From: Deltaproteobacteria bacterium
GTDB lineage: Bacteria > Desulfobacterota > Deferrimicrobia > Deferrimicrobiales > Deferrimicrobiaceae
Direction: 5' to 3'
NCBI GenBank assembly: GCA_021815305.1
Contig: JAKAHC010000008.1
Span: 1-64,000 of the forward strand
DNA length: 64,000 nt
The notes below the pieces were generated by a model. It was not told where the DNA came from. It ran no database searches and saw only the letters and a list, made by a program, of their open reading frames with translations. Below, one piece after another: positions 26,516 through 34,956 of this stretch (positions within the stretch are counted from its first letter, which is position 1; every line of letters begins with the position of its first letter). The position numbers and the translations under genes were made by a program.

Positions 26516-28459
26516 ATGAAACGGTCCGCCCGGCTCGGCCTGCTCCTGTTCGCCGCATTCATCGTCGCCGCGGGCCCCGGCGCCGCGGCCCAGGACCAGG
26601 CGGAGGGAGGCGCGGGGATTCCCGCCTACGCCGTCGCCCGGGTCAAGGTGCTGACGGGATCGACGTGGGTCCTCCCGCCGGGAGGCGCGGATTGGGAAGA
26701 GTTTCCCTCCAACAGCCCCCTGCCTCCGGGCAGCCGCATCAGCATCCCGGAAGATTCCGAGGCGGAGTTGCAGTTCCACGGGGGACAGTTCGTCCTGCTG
26801 ACCTCGGGGACCGACGTCGACGTCCGCGATCTCCAGGAGAACGCCTGTTCCTTCCGGCTGCGGGCCGGGGAGATCCGGTTCGATCTTCCCCCGGGCGATT
26901 TCGCGCCTGTTGCGGTCAGGGTTCCGGGGGGGAATCGCGTCCGGCTCGTCGATCCGGGAAGGTACTGGCTCACCGTGACGAATGTCGGCGAGACGCGCAT
27001 GGTGGTTCGAAGCGGGAGGGCGACGCTCTCCCGGGAGGACGGAGAGTTCCGCATCGGGGCGGGGGAGCAGGCGGTGATCGGCGAGGACGTCGAGATCAGC
27101 CATTACGCGGGCGCGGAGGAGGAGGCGTCGGGTCCGTCTCCCGCGGAGACGGCCGAAGCGCTCCGGGCGGATGTCCCTCCGACGGTGTACGGCGAGCTGG
27201 CCGATTACGGGGATTGGGTATACGCCCCCTCGTACGGATACGTGTGGCAGCCCCGCGTGGCGCCGGGGTGGGCTCCGTACGTCTACGGCCGGTGGAACTG
27301 GATCGATCCCTACGGTTGGACCTGGGTGGCTTACGAACCCTGGGGGTGGTACCCGTACCGTTGCGGACGCTGGATCACCGCGCCCGGCCTCGGGTGGGCA
27401 TGGTACCCGGACCGGGCCTTCGTATCGATCGGGTTCGTTTTCGGGTCGTATCATCATTACTATCATGACGTGGATTACCGGCCGGCGATGGTGCGGTTCA
27501 TCCCCGAAGGGCGGGGAGTGCGGTGGGTACCGCTGCGGCCCGGCGAGCGGTACCGGCCGGTGGAGTTCCGGCGCGGTAATCCCGCTCTCGCCCGCTGGAA
27601 CCGCCCCCTGGGGGCCGACAGGGTGTTCGTGCGCTCCGGCCCGAAGAGCCGCCGGTGGCGCGAATGGTCGCAGGTTCACAACGAGCGCCAGGCGCAGGTC
27701 CGGAGAACGATCGTCAGGGAGGCACGACAGGACAATCGCGGGGTGCGTCCCGAGATCACCCGGGGGAAGAGTGCCCCCTCCGTGCGGGAGGGGAGGACGA
27801 ATGCGGAATACCGCACCCGCGGTGGGGAGGCGCAGCGGCAGAAACGGATCGGCGGGAGCGGCGCGCGCGCGCCGGAGCGTTCCCCGGGCGTCGGCACGGC
27901 CAAAGCCCCGAAACCCGGAGAAACCGCCGTGAAGGAGGGTCGGCCGAATCGGGGGATCGCGGCGCCCCGGGAAACGCCGCCCGGACGGACCACGGAGCGG
28001 AGGGATGTGCGTCAACCCGCCGCGCCCGTGTCGCCTTCCCGCGCTCCCAGGGGAAACGTGGCTCCACCCGTGAGGACGCAGCAGCGGGAAAACATCAACC
28101 CGCCCGCGGGGACGCAGCAAAGGGAAACCGTCTCTCCGAGCCTGCCGAGGGAAAATGTCGCTCCGGCCCCCCGCCGAAATGCGCCCGCCCGTCCTGCGGC
28201 GCGGGAGCCCGCGCGCGAGTATGTTCCCCCGCGTCCGGCGGCGCGGGAACCCGTGCGCGAATCCGCGCCTCCGCGCCCCGTCGAAAGGGAACCGTCCCAT
28301 GTCGCGCCGCGGGAAGGAAGACCTGCCCCGGAGTCGCGGAACCGCGGACAGGGCGAGACGTCCGTCGACAGATTCCCATCGGGCCGGATGCCGGAGGGGG
28401 GGGGCGCCGGCAGGGAGTCCCGCGGGGAACGGGCGGACGGGGGCGGCAGGGGCCGCTGA
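26516..28459 (+). CDS. FecR-domain and DUF6600 exported protein with proline/arginine-rich tail
   Basis: A 647-residue exported protein. An ideal ribosome binding site (GAAGGAGG) and a signal peptide (LGLLLFAAFIVAAGPGAAA) fix the ATG at 26516. A FecR-like domain (about 40-190) includes VKVLTGSTWVLPPGG, GSRISIPEDSEAELQF and VRLVDPGRYWLTVTN. A tryptophan- and tyrosine-rich DUF6600-like region (about 224-330) includes GDWVYAPSYGYVWQPRVAPG and GRWNWIDPYGWTWV. The last 280 residues are basic, proline-rich and repetitive (PPRPAAREP and similar), probably disordered or wall-associated. Function is unknown. It is plausibly a surface or periplasmic scaffold, similar in style to the W-x-P-G protein at 23.5 kb. 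Confidence 0.85.
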   Translation: MKRSARLGLLLFAAFIVAAGPGAAAQDQAEGGAGIPAYAVARVKVLTGSTWVLPPGGADWEEFPSNSPLPPGSRISIPEDSEAELQFHGGQFVLLTSGTDVDVRDLQENACSFRLRAGEIRFDLPPGDFAPVAVRVPGGNRVRLVDPGRYWLTVTNVGETRMVVRSGRATLSREDGEFRIGAGEQAVIGEDVEISHYAGAEEEASGPSPAETAEALRADVPPTVYGELADYGDWVYAPSYGYVWQPRVAPGWAPYVYGRWNWIDPYGWTWVAYEPWGWYPYRCGRWITAPGLGWAWYPDRAFVSIGFVFGSYHHYYHDVDYRPAMVRFIPEGRGVRWVPLRPGERYRPVEFRRGNPALARWNRPLGADRVFVRSGPKSRRWREWSQVHNERQAQVRRTIVREARQDNRGVRPEITRGKSAPSVREGRTNAEYRTRGGEAQRQKRIGGSGARAPERSPGVGTAKAPKPGETAVKEGRPNRGIAAPRETPPGRTTERRDVRQPAAPVSPSRAPRGNVAPPVRTQQRENINPPAGTQQRETVSPSLPRENVAPAPRRNAPARPAAREPAREYVPPRPAAREPVRESAPPRPVEREPSHVAPREGRPAPESRNRGQGETSVDRFPSGRMPEGGGAGRESRGERADGGGRGR

Positions 28460-28477
28460 CCGCCACGCAGGCGGTCA
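28457..28477. terminator. Hairpin carrying the stop codons of two convergent genes
   Basis: An 8-bp perfect stem (TGACCGCC / GGCGGTCA) with a five-base loop. The left arm begins with the TGA of the FecR gene and the right arm ends with the TCA that is the stop of the minus-strand lipoprotein gene. T-tracts are poor on both sides, so terminator function is tentative. Confidence 0.5.
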
Positions 28478-28771
28478 CGGTTCCTTGAGGTCTTCCGGAG
28501 CCGGGGGGGGCCTCAAGGGGGGGAAATATTCGAATTCGAACAGGGTGAGCCAGCGTCCCTGGTACTCGTCCGCCGAGGAAAGCGGGTAGATCGGGGGGCG
28601 CATGGAGGGAACGGTCTCGAGATGGAACTTCGACCCTTCCGTCTCGGGCAAAAGCACCGAGGTCCTGCCGGGTTCCTCTTTCCTGGCCGTCGGGCGGGTG
28701 GTTGCGCAGCTCCAGGAGAACACGGCCAGCGACAAAGCGACCGCGCAAGGTTTCCCCATCCGAAGGATCAT
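28475..28771 (-). CDS. Small putative lipoprotein
   Basis: A 98-residue protein with a type II signal sequence: AVALSLAVFSWSC, with lipobox cysteine about residue 22. The mature part is charged then proline-rich (LRPPPAPEDLKEP at the end), with a tryptophan/aromatic stretch GRWLTLFEFEYFPP. The ATG at 28771 overlaps the stop of the CCA-enzyme gene as ATGA, so the two are coupled. No family recognised. Confidence 0.7.
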   Translation of the reverse strand: MILRMGKPCAVALSLAVFSWSCATTRPTARKEEPGRTSVLLPETEGSKFHLETVPSMRPPIYPLSSADEYQGRWLTLFEFEYFPPLRPPPAPEDLKEP

Positions 28772-30186
28772 GGTGTTTCCTTTCTTCGCCTCCGCCGGAT
28801 TCCGTTTCCATTATATTCCTTAAGTTCCCTGCAAAGTCGGGTTACCCTCCGGAGGGCTTCGGCCCGGCTCCGGATCCTCCCGCGAAGAGTCGCCTCGCGG
28901 ATCGCGAGAAGCGCTTCCTTTCTCCCCGGCCCTTCGGGGAATCCTCTTTCCTCCAGGTCGGTCCCCTTCACGAGAACAGGAACCTTCGAGCACAAGCGAA
29001 GAAGACGCCGCAGGTTTCCCGCGGGTTCTCCATCGGAGATCTTCATCGCCATGTACAGGGCGATGAAGGACCCCGGTTCCTCCTGGCGCGCAAGGATCGA
29101 TTCCGTTTCCGCGTAGGGGAATCGCATTCCCCCCGAGTGCCGGAGAGCGCGCAGGTCGGACAGGGTCCGCAGGACCCGCCGCACGTTCGGGAACCGGAGG
29201 CGGCGGGCCGCGGCTTCCGCCTCTTCGGGCCCCAGGTCGGCCAGGAGGCTCGCCAGAAGGATCGTCGCGGGAATAATGGGCGCGGCGGCCGATCGGACCA
29301 GCAGGCGGCACCGCAGCGCCGCCAGGGCTTCTCTCCCCCGGGGACGCGAAAGCTCGGGCAGGAGCGCGCGAGCAATCCCGGAACGGCGAAGGTCCTCGAT
29401 CGTCCCGGCGGGACTTGCCGCCAGGGACCGGAGAAGTTCCCCGACGATCCGTTCCGGCGGGATTGCGGGCAGGAGTTGCGGCCCGAGCCGGCGCACCGCC
29501 CGCCAAGTCGCCGCGTGGATCCTCCATCCCTCCCGTTCGTTCTTCATCCGCAGGGCGCGCAGGGCGCGCAGAGGGTCCTCCCGCAGCCGGTCCTCCGCCG
29601 ACCCGACGCAACGGATCATCCGTTTCGACAGGTCGGCGATCCCCCCGAAAGGGTCGAAGAGATCGCCGTAAAGGCGGTCCCGTCGCCGGGAGAGCCGGTA
29701 GAGGAGGCTGTTGACCGTGAAGTCGCGGTGCGCGGCATCTTCCAGCGCGCAGCCCATGGCCGTGCGCCTGCGGTTCTTCGCCCCTCCCCTGGCGACGGAC
29801 ACATCGACGTACCGGTTGTTCCAGCCGGTCGCCACCCGGTACACGGGGAATCGGATTCCGGCGGAAACCACGTTCCGGACGCCGAGCGTCGCCCGGGGAA
29901 GGGAGCCAAGCATCTTCCCCAGCGCGCGGTGGGAGATCCCCGCAACCATCACGTCGATGTCCCCGGCCGGCGCACCCGCAGCGATGTCGCGGAGGAACCC
30001 CCCCGCGAGGAAAACGAGCCCCTCCGCGGACGCCGCGGCCCGTGAAAGGGCGAGGAGGAATGTGCGGAGGTGCCTGTCATCGCGAAGGACCGACGCCACG
30101 GCCCGCCCGGCGGCGGACGCGGCGTCTTCCGGCCGAAGGTTCCCCCTCGTCCTTGCGCAGTCCCACGTTGACCGGGATCTCCCCAT
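28768..30186 (-). CDS. tRNA nucleotidyltransferase / poly(A) polymerase family protein
   Basis: A 472-residue class II nucleotidyltransferase. The head domain has [22 protein letters not shown] with GG (62-63), RD (66-67) and the metal aspartates D76 and D78. [13 protein letters not shown] and the segment [17 protein letters not shown] follow as in bacterial CCA-adding enzymes and PcnB. The C-terminal half is helical and has no HD phosphohydrolase motif. Whether it adds CCA, only A, or poly(A) cannot be decided; some deltaproteobacteria split CCA addition between two enzymes. The ATG at 30186 lies seven bases after a TATTAT -10 element, so the message may be leaderless. Confidence 0.85.
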   Translation of the reverse strand: MGRSRSTWDCARTRGNLRPEDAASAAGRAVASVLRDDRHLRTFLLALSRAAASAEGLVFLAGGFLRDIAAGAPAGDIDVMVAGISHRALGKMLGSLPRATLGVRNVVSAGIRFPVYRVATGWNNRYVDVSVARGGAKNRRRTAMGCALEDAAHRDFTVNSLLYRLSRRRDRLYGDLFDPFGGIADLSKRMIRCVGSAEDRLREDPLRALRALRMKNEREGWRIHAATWRAVRRLGPQLLPAIPPERIVGELLRSLAASPAGTIEDLRRSGIARALLPELSRPRGREALAALRCRLLVRSAAAPIIPATILLASLLADLGPEEAEAAARRLRFPNVRRVLRTLSDLRALRHSGGMRFPYAETESILARQEEPGSFIALYMAMKISDGEPAGNLRRLLRLCSKVPVLVKGTDLEERGFPEGPGRKEALLAIREATLRGRIRSRAEALRRVTRLCRELKEYNGNGIRRRRRKETP

Positions 30187-30199
30187 GAAACGTATAATA
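30168..30199. promoter_or_regulatory. Bidirectional promoter between the CCA-enzyme and macrodomain genes
   Basis: On the plus strand TTGACC (30168-30173) and a perfect TATAAT (30193-30198) are 19 bases apart. The overlapping minus-strand hexamer TATTAT (30199-30194) reads towards the divergent gene. Predicted starts fall on or next to ATG 30206 (plus) and ATG 30186 (minus), so both mRNAs may lack a leader. No Shine-Dalgarno sequence is seen before either ATG. Confidence 0.5.
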
Positions 30200-30205
30200 G
30201 AGGGC

Positions 30206-30748
30206 ATGGAAAGATCCGTAACCGGAAAAGTCATCGAGCTTGTCCTGGGCGACATCACCCGCGAGGAGGTCGACGCCGTCGTAAACGCGGCGAACTCGAC
30301 GCTTCTCGGCGGCGGCGGGGTCGACGGGGCGATCCATCGCGCCGGAGGGCCGGAAATCCTCGAGGAGTGCCGCGCCATCCGGGCTGCGCAGGGGGAGTGC
30401 CCGCCGGGGGGTGCGGTCATCACCGGCGGCGGGAAGCTGCCGGCGCGATACGTGATCCACGCCGTGGGCCCGGTGTGGCGGGGGGGGGATCTCGGAGAGG
30501 CCGACATCCTCGCTTCCTGCTACAGGAACGCTCTCCGCATTGCGGCCGACCGCGGCCTCCGTTCGGTTGCGTTCGCGTCGATCGGCACCGGGGCCTACGG
30601 GTATCCCGTCGGGAAGGCGGCCTCCGTGGCGATCGCAACCGTTGCGTCGTTCCTCGCCGCGGATCCGGCGGCGCCGCTCCGGGTGCGGTTCGTCCTCTTC
30701 GATCCCGTCACTTACGCGACGTATGCGGGCGCCCTCGGAGCGCTGTAG
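30206..30748 (+). CDS. Macrodomain protein (ADP-ribose binding/hydrolysing)
   Basis: A 180-residue stand-alone macrodomain. Motifs are [37 protein letters not shown] in outline, with the N-A-A-N at 27-30 and the [10 protein letters not shown] loop at 35-44. VGPVWRGGD and [12 protein letters not shown] form the second ADP-ribose loop. This matches the MacroD/YmdB type that removes O-acetyl- or protein-linked ADP-ribose. An in-frame ATG seven codons upstream (30185) lies before the predicted transcription start, so 30206 is preferred. Substrate in this organism is unknown. Confidence 0.9.
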   Translation: MERSVTGKVIELVLGDITREEVDAVVNAANSTLLGGGGVDGAIHRAGGPEILEECRAIRAAQGECPPGGAVITGGGKLPARYVIHAVGPVWRGGDLGEADILASCYRNALRIAADRGLRSVAFASIGTGAYGYPVGKAASVAIATVASFLAADPAAPLRVRFVLFDPVTYATYAGALGAL

Positions 30749-30751
30749 CCG

Positions 30752-31321
30752 TCACCCGATTCCCGGCGGCCCGTTCTCCCCGGCGGGGAGGAACCCTTTC
30801 GCCTCGAGAGCCAGGACGATCCGCCGCGCCGACTCCGCGGGGGGGTCCCGGTCGCCGTCGACGACCACCTCGGGCGTCTCCGGAGGCTCGTAGGGGGATG
30901 TGAGTCCCGGCACGTTGGGAGCGGACCCTTCCGCGCCGCGCCGGTAGATCCCCTTGGGGTCGCGGGCCCGGCACACCGCGAGAGGGCAGCGGACGTACAC
31001 CTCGAGAAACCGCGGGATCTCCGCCCGCGCGCGGTCCCTGTAGGCCTTGCGGTTCGCCGTCGCGGCGACGACCACGGGGACCCCGTGGGAGGAGAGCTCC
31101 CGGGCGAGGTACGCGAGCGTGGCGTAAAAAGCGTCGCGCTCCGTTTCGCCGTACGTCGCGCAAGGCGTGATCTCCCGGCGCACCGCGTCGGAATCGAGGA
31201 CCGCCGCGCGGATCCCTTTCCCTTCCAGGATTTCCGCGAGGGCCCGGGCGATGCCGGATTTTCCCGAGGCGGGCAGTCCGGTCAGCCACACGGCGAAGGC
31301 GAACCCCCTCTCAGATCCCAT
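30752..31321 (-). CDS. P-loop kinase of the adenylylsulfate kinase (CysC) type
   Basis: A 189-residue kinase with Walker A GLPASGKS (15-22), DSDAVRREITP (43-53, the CysC D-x-x-x-x-R element), RDAFYATLAYLARELSSHG and a lid region RRGAEGSAPNVPGLTSPYEPP. These are features of APS kinase, which makes PAPS from adenylylsulfate. However, it overlaps by 11 bases an APH-fold kinase gene and no sulfate-activation genes are near, so another small substrate is possible. The ATG is within the end of the upstream gene. Confidence 0.75.
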   Translation of the reverse strand: MGSERGFAFAVWLTGLPASGKSGIARALAEILEGKGIRAAVLDSDAVRREITPCATYGETERDAFYATLAYLARELSSHGVPVVVAATANRKAYRDRARAEIPRFLEVYVRCPLAVCRARDPKGIYRRGAEGSAPNVPGLTSPYEPPETPEVVVDGDRDPPAESARRIVLALEAKGFLPAGENGPPGIG

Positions 31322-32402
31322 CGAGATACCCGTTGACCCGGTCCGGTTCGAAGCGGGGGGCGGCGAGGACCGCGAGGAGAAAGGAGAACAGCTTCCGCCG
31401 GACCGATTCCTCGAGGGAGGGGTACCAGAGAGGGGAGGCCATGACGAGGCAACGGAAAGCGAAGAAGGGCGCCGCCACGGAGAGGATCTCCGGATCCCCG
31501 GTCTTATCGATGTACCGCTCCCAGAACCGGCGGAAGAGGGTTTCGAGAGGGCCTTCGAGCCGGCCGCGGGCCTGCAGCGAGGCGAAGAGGTAGTTCCCCG
31601 TGAGCGCGGTCACGTCGTCGGCGGGTTCCCCCCACTCCCCGCGGGAACGGTCCAGGACGGAGAAGTCGGTCCCTTCGCGGAACAGGATGTTGAAGGGGTG
31701 GAAGTCGCCGTGGACCTGCCGAAGCCGGTGGGTTCTCTCCCTGATGCGCCAGCGCCATGCGTTGCATCTCCGCTCGACGTCTTCGAGCAGGGAGGAAGTG
31801 ATGAATCCGTGCCGGGCGGGATAGCTGTCGCACAGCCCCATGATGCATTCCCCGTGGCCGAGCAGTTCGCGGATCCTGCGGACGTAGAGGCCGGGATCGG
31901 GGCCCTTCAACGCGTGGATCTGCGCGAGGTAATCGCACAGCGCATCGGCTCTCTCCCGGTCGAGTTCCCGAAGGGTCCCCCCGTCCTGGAGGCGGGCGAC
32001 GTCCCGGATGTAGCCGGTTCCCCCGACGTGCTCCACGAGAAGGAAGAACTCCTCCGCGTCGCCCGCGGAGTGCAGGCGTCCCTCGCGGTCGAAGGCCCCC
32101 ACGTCGAGGGCCCGTGCGTGCCTGGGAAGGTTGTTGTAGGCGCGGTGGTCCCACAGCATCATCTGCGCCCGGTCCGCCATGTGCTCGTGGCCGAAGGGCC
32201 CGGGACTCGTGGTTTCCAGCACGGCGCGCCGCTCCTCGCCGCCGACCTCGAACTCCACCATCACGGGGTGTCCGTACCCGTACCCCTTCGCCGCTCCCGA
32301 GGCGGCTCCCTCCCCCAGGGGAACGATCCGCGCGACGCGAACCTCTTCACCGAACAGCCCGGACAGGTACCGCTCCAACCGTTCCGATCGAAGTTCAGGC
32401 AC
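31311..32402 (-). CDS. Phosphotransferase-family (APH-fold) protein
   Basis: A 363-residue APH-fold protein. The catalytic loop HGDFHPFNILF (231-241) is intact, with D233 and N238. The metal-binding segment is VLDRSRGEWGEPADDV, where D251 is followed by R-S rather than the usual F/W-E/D. The N-terminal lobe is unusual and starts LPLGEGAASGAAKGYGYG-like sequence near 28-44. It overlaps the CysC-type kinase gene. In some bacteria COG2187 APH domains are fused to a small P-loop kinase, so the two products may act on one substrate. Substrate unknown. Confidence 0.75.
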   Translation of the reverse strand: MPELRSERLERYLSGLFGEEVRVARIVPLGEGAASGAAKGYGYGHPVMVEFEVGGEERRAVLETTSPGPFGHEHMADRAQMMLWDHRAYNNLPRHARALDVGAFDREGRLHSAGDAEEFFLLVEHVGGTGYIRDVARLQDGGTLRELDRERADALCDYLAQIHALKGPDPGLYVRRIRELLGHGECIMGLCDSYPARHGFITSSLLEDVERRCNAWRWRIRERTHRLRQVHGDFHPFNILFREGTDFSVLDRSRGEWGEPADDVTALTGNYLFASLQARGRLEGPLETLFRRFWERYIDKTGDPEILSVAAPFFAFRCLVMASPLWYPSLEESVRRKLFSFLLAVLAAPRFEPDRVNGYLDGI

Positions 32403-32480
32403 CGGCGCTCCCCTCCCGAAGGCCCGCCGGCGTGGATCACCCGGCGAAGAACTGCCGCATGCGGACGATGTCGCGGGAAG

Positions 32481-32520
32481 ATTTTACACCCCGCCGCCGT
32501 CGTTGGAAACGGCGGCGGGG
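32481..32520. promoter_or_regulatory. 12-bp perfect inverted repeat upstream of the APH-fold gene
   Basis: Arms 32489-32500 and 32509-32520 (CCCCGCCGCCGT and its complement) flank an eight-base loop. On the minus strand it is followed at once by TGTAAAAT, in which TAAAAT (32486-32481) resembles a -10. The repeat would cover the -35 to -20 region of an APH-gene promoter. It could be an operator or a strong hairpin. The 238-base gap 32403-32640 otherwise holds only TATAAT at 32568-32573, a possible -10 for the HMA gene. Confidence 0.5.
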
Positions 32521-32640
32521 ACCGCGGAATCGAACGGGGAACGGGTGCGCGGGAAGGGGTTCTTTCGTATAATGTTCCCATCCACGGAACGTCTCCCGCA
32601 CAAGGGATGTTCTTCCACGAGGAAAGGGGATCGCAACGCG

Positions 32641-32868
32641 ATGGCACAGGAACGCGTGATGCTCGAAATCACCGGCATGACGTGCGGGCACTGCGTCGCG
32701 GCGGTGAAGAAATCGCTCTGCGCCGTCCCGGGCGTCGGAGAGGTCGAGGTGACCCTGTCGCCGCCCCGGGCGCGCGTGTCGTACGATCCTTCGAAAGCGA
32801 CTCCGGAAACGCTGACGAAGGCAACGGCAGAGGAGGGGTACCCATCCTCCGCCGTCGCCGGCCGCTAG
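32641..32868 (+). CDS. Heavy-metal-associated (HMA) domain protein
   Basis: A 75-residue protein consisting of a single HMA fold: LEITGMTCGHCVAAVKKSL with the metal cysteines C15 and C18, a second half GVGEVEVTLSPPRARVSYDP and a closing helix. Such small proteins carry copper or mercury to P-type ATPases or regulators. No P-type ATPase is nearby. The hemerythrin gene begins 14 bases after its stop. The ATG at 32641 fits the domain border; a longer reading exists from ATG 32572 but adds no recognisable sequence. Confidence 0.85.
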   Translation: MAQERVMLEITGMTCGHCVAAVKKSLCAVPGVGEVEVTLSPPRARVSYDPSKATPETLTKATAEEGYPSSAVAGR

Positions 32869-32882
32869 ACCGGGAGGCGGAC

Positions 32883-33287
32883 GTGTACGAATGGTCGGCC
32901 GATCTGGAAGTGGGCGTGGAGACGATCGACGCACAGCACCGGGAACTGTTCAAGGCGATCAATTCGCTGCTGCCCGGGGAAGGGGAGGCGTCGCCGGCGG
33001 AGATTCCCGGCGTGATCGCCTTCCTGGAGGATTACGTGGTGAACCACTTCGGGATGGAAGAGATCTACATGCGGCGCCTCTCCTACCCGGGGTATCCCGC
33101 CCACAAGAACGAGCACGTGGCGTTCATCACCAATTTCTACGACCTGCGCGACGAGTTCGACGCCGACGGAAGCGGCCCCGCGATCGCGGACAAGCTGGCC
33201 CGCTTCCTCGGGGATTGGCTGGTCAACCACATCGGGAAAGTGGACAAGGCGCTCGGCGCCTACCTTCGGGAGAAGGGAAGGACATAG
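32883..33287 (+). CDS. Bacteriohemerythrin
   Basis: A 134-residue four-helix protein with the full set of di-iron ligands: H19, H55, E59, H74, H78, H116 and D121, in the contexts DAQHREL, NHFGMEE, HKNEH and NHIGKVD. The start YEWSADLEVGVETIDAQH is typical. The GTG start at 32883 has GGGAGG upstream. Hemerythrins bind oxygen or act in iron and NO handling or sensing; this one lacks a signalling domain. It is probably co-transcribed with the HMA gene. Confidence 0.93.
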   Translation: MYEWSADLEVGVETIDAQHRELFKAINSLLPGEGEASPAEIPGVIAFLEDYVVNHFGMEEIYMRRLSYPGYPAHKNEHVAFITNFYDLRDEFDADGSGPAIADKLARFLGDWLVNHIGKVDKALGAYLREKGRT

Positions 33288-33461
33288 CGGCAAGCCCCGC
33301 AGGCCCGTCGAGGATCTCGCCCGTATTCCCCCCATCCCCTTTTTCCCGGCGCCTTCGCCGCGGCGGTTCCTCCGGCTCGGGAAATCGCATCCTGCTCCCC
33401 TTGTCCCGACGGGGTCTTTGATACCATGGAAGGGTGGGGAAAGAACGGAACGGAGGGACCG

Positions 33462-34013
33462 GTGCGGATCACAAGGCGCACCTTCCTTGTCGCCATTCCC
33501 CTGGCGGGGATCGGCGCATGGCTTTTCCGGGAACGGATGTTCGAGGACGCGGCCGCGGCGTCGGGCGCGCCCCGGCCCATCCGGGTGTACTCGGTCCGGG
33601 AGAAGGGGTTCATCATGTCGGATACCGTTGAGAAAACCGATGCGGAGTGGCGCAAGCTCCTTACCCCGGAGGAGTACGAAGTGACGCGGAGGGCGGGGAC
33701 GGAGGCCGCGTTTTCCGGCGCGTACTGGAACACGAAGGAGAAGGGGACGTACCGTTGCGTCTGCTGCGGTCTCGACCTGTACCGTTCGGAGGCCAAGTAC
33801 GATTCCGGCACGGGATGGCCCAGCTTCCGGAAGCCGGTCGCGGACGAGAACATCCGGGAACGCGCCGACGACAGCCTTTTCGCGCGGCGCACCGAGGTCC
33901 TGTGCGCCCGGTGCGGCGCGCACCTGGGCCACGTGTTCCCCGACGGGCCCAGGCCCTCGGGGCTCCGTTACTGCATGAACTCCGCGGCGCTCGTTCTTGC
34001 GAAGGACCCGTAG
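33462..34013 (+). CDS. msrB: Peptide-methionine (R)-S-oxide reductase MsrB with Tat-like signal
   Basis: A 183-residue protein from the GTG at 33462, chosen for GGAGGG just upstream; an ATG at 33426 would add 12 residues. The N-terminus ITRRTFLVAIPLAGIGAW looks like a twin-arginine signal, so the enzyme is likely exported or membrane-anchored. The MsrB domain (about 58-180) has the two zinc pairs CVCCG and CARCG, the conserved SGTGWPSF and the catalytic cysteine in RYCMNSAAL. It reduces methionine-R-sulfoxide in proteins. MsrB is often cytoplasmic, so export is a notable variation. Confidence 0.88.
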   Translation: MRITRRTFLVAIPLAGIGAWLFRERMFEDAAAASGAPRPIRVYSVREKGFIMSDTVEKTDAEWRKLLTPEEYEVTRRAGTEAAFSGAYWNTKEKGTYRCVCCGLDLYRSEAKYDSGTGWPSFRKPVADENIRERADDSLFARRTEVLCARCGAHLGHVFPDGPRPSGLRYCMNSAALVLAKDP

Positions 34014-34027
34014 GCGGGCACGCCGCG

Positions 34028-34846
34028 TCAGCCGAGGAACAGATCCGGGAGGAGCCGCGCGCCAGGTTCGACGGCGTAACGGGACAGGTCCGTCACTCCT
34101 TCCGCGGCCAGCACCTCCTCGTCCAGAAAGAAGTTCCCCGTGCAGGAGCGGCTGTCCCGTGCAAGGATCGCGTGCGCCGCGTCCGCCACGATCTCCGGTT
34201 TGCGGCAGTTGCGCACCTCCACGCCGGGGAGCATCGCCAACGCCGCCGTCGCGATCACCGTCTTCGGCCACAGGGCGTTCACGGCGATCCCCGCCTCGCG
34301 GAACTCCTCCGCCATCCCGAGGACGCACAGGCTCATCCCGTACTTCGCCATCGTGTACGCGCAATGGTTCCGGAACCATTTGGGGTCCAGGGAAACCGGC
34401 GGGCTCAGGTTCAGGATGTGGGGGTTCTTCCCGGCAAGCAGGTAGGGGAGGAGCGTCCGCGAGGCGGCGAATGTCCCCCGCACGTTGACGCCGAACATCA
34501 GGTCGAACCGTTTCATGGATGTCTCCCGCGTCCCGGTGAGGCTGATCGCGCTCGCGTTGTTCACGAGGATGTCGATCCCGCCGAACGTCTCCGCCGCCTT
34601 CGCGGCGGCCGCGGCGATCTGATCCTCGTACCGGATGTCCACCCGAAGGGGGAGCGCCGAGCCGCCCGCCTCCTCGACCTCCCGCGCCGTGGTGAAGATG
34701 GTCCCGGGGAGCCGCGGGTCCGCCTCCGCGGTCTTCGCGGCGATCACGAGGTTCGCCCCGTCGGCAGCCGCCCGCAGGGCGATCGACTTCCCGATGCCGC
34801 GGCTTGCACCCGTGATGAAGAGCGTCCTTCCCTTCAGTGCGGCCAT
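34028..34846 (-). CDS. Short-chain dehydrogenase/reductase (HSDL2-like)
   Basis: A 272-residue SDR with the glycine motif TGASRGIG (12-19), NNAS (97-100) and a catalytic set S148, Y164 and K168 in NLSPP and YTMAKYG. The segment AAKTAEADPRLPGTIFTTAREVEEAGG and the long C-terminal portion match the hydroxysteroid dehydrogenase-like 2 (HSDL2) subgroup rather than FabG. An NADPH-dependent oxidation or reduction of an acyl or steroid-like carbonyl is expected; the substrate is unknown. It converges with msrB. Confidence 0.85.
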   Translation of the reverse strand: MAALKGRTLFITGASRGIGKSIALRAAADGANLVIAAKTAEADPRLPGTIFTTAREVEEAGGSALPLRVDIRYEDQIAAAAAKAAETFGGIDILVNNASAISLTGTRETSMKRFDLMFGVNVRGTFAASRTLLPYLLAGKNPHILNLSPPVSLDPKWFRNHCAYTMAKYGMSLCVLGMAEEFREAGIAVNALWPKTVIATAALAMLPGVEVRNCRKPEIVADAAHAILARDSRSCTGNFFLDEEVLAAEGVTDLSRYAVEPGARLLPDLFLG

Positions 34847-34956
34847 CGTCCCCTCCGCATTCCAATTCCGCTGTGATTTCTGTTACGGTTACGTTATGCC
34901 GGGTCCCGTTCCGGGGTCAACCGGAACCGCGATCGGCCGCCGGGGCGATTCCGGCG

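Noticed and set aside
30206-30748. Macrodomain considered as antitoxin of a DarTG-like pair
   Set aside because: No DarT-like ADP-ribosyltransferase is adjacent; neighbours are the CCA-type enzyme and a P-loop kinase.
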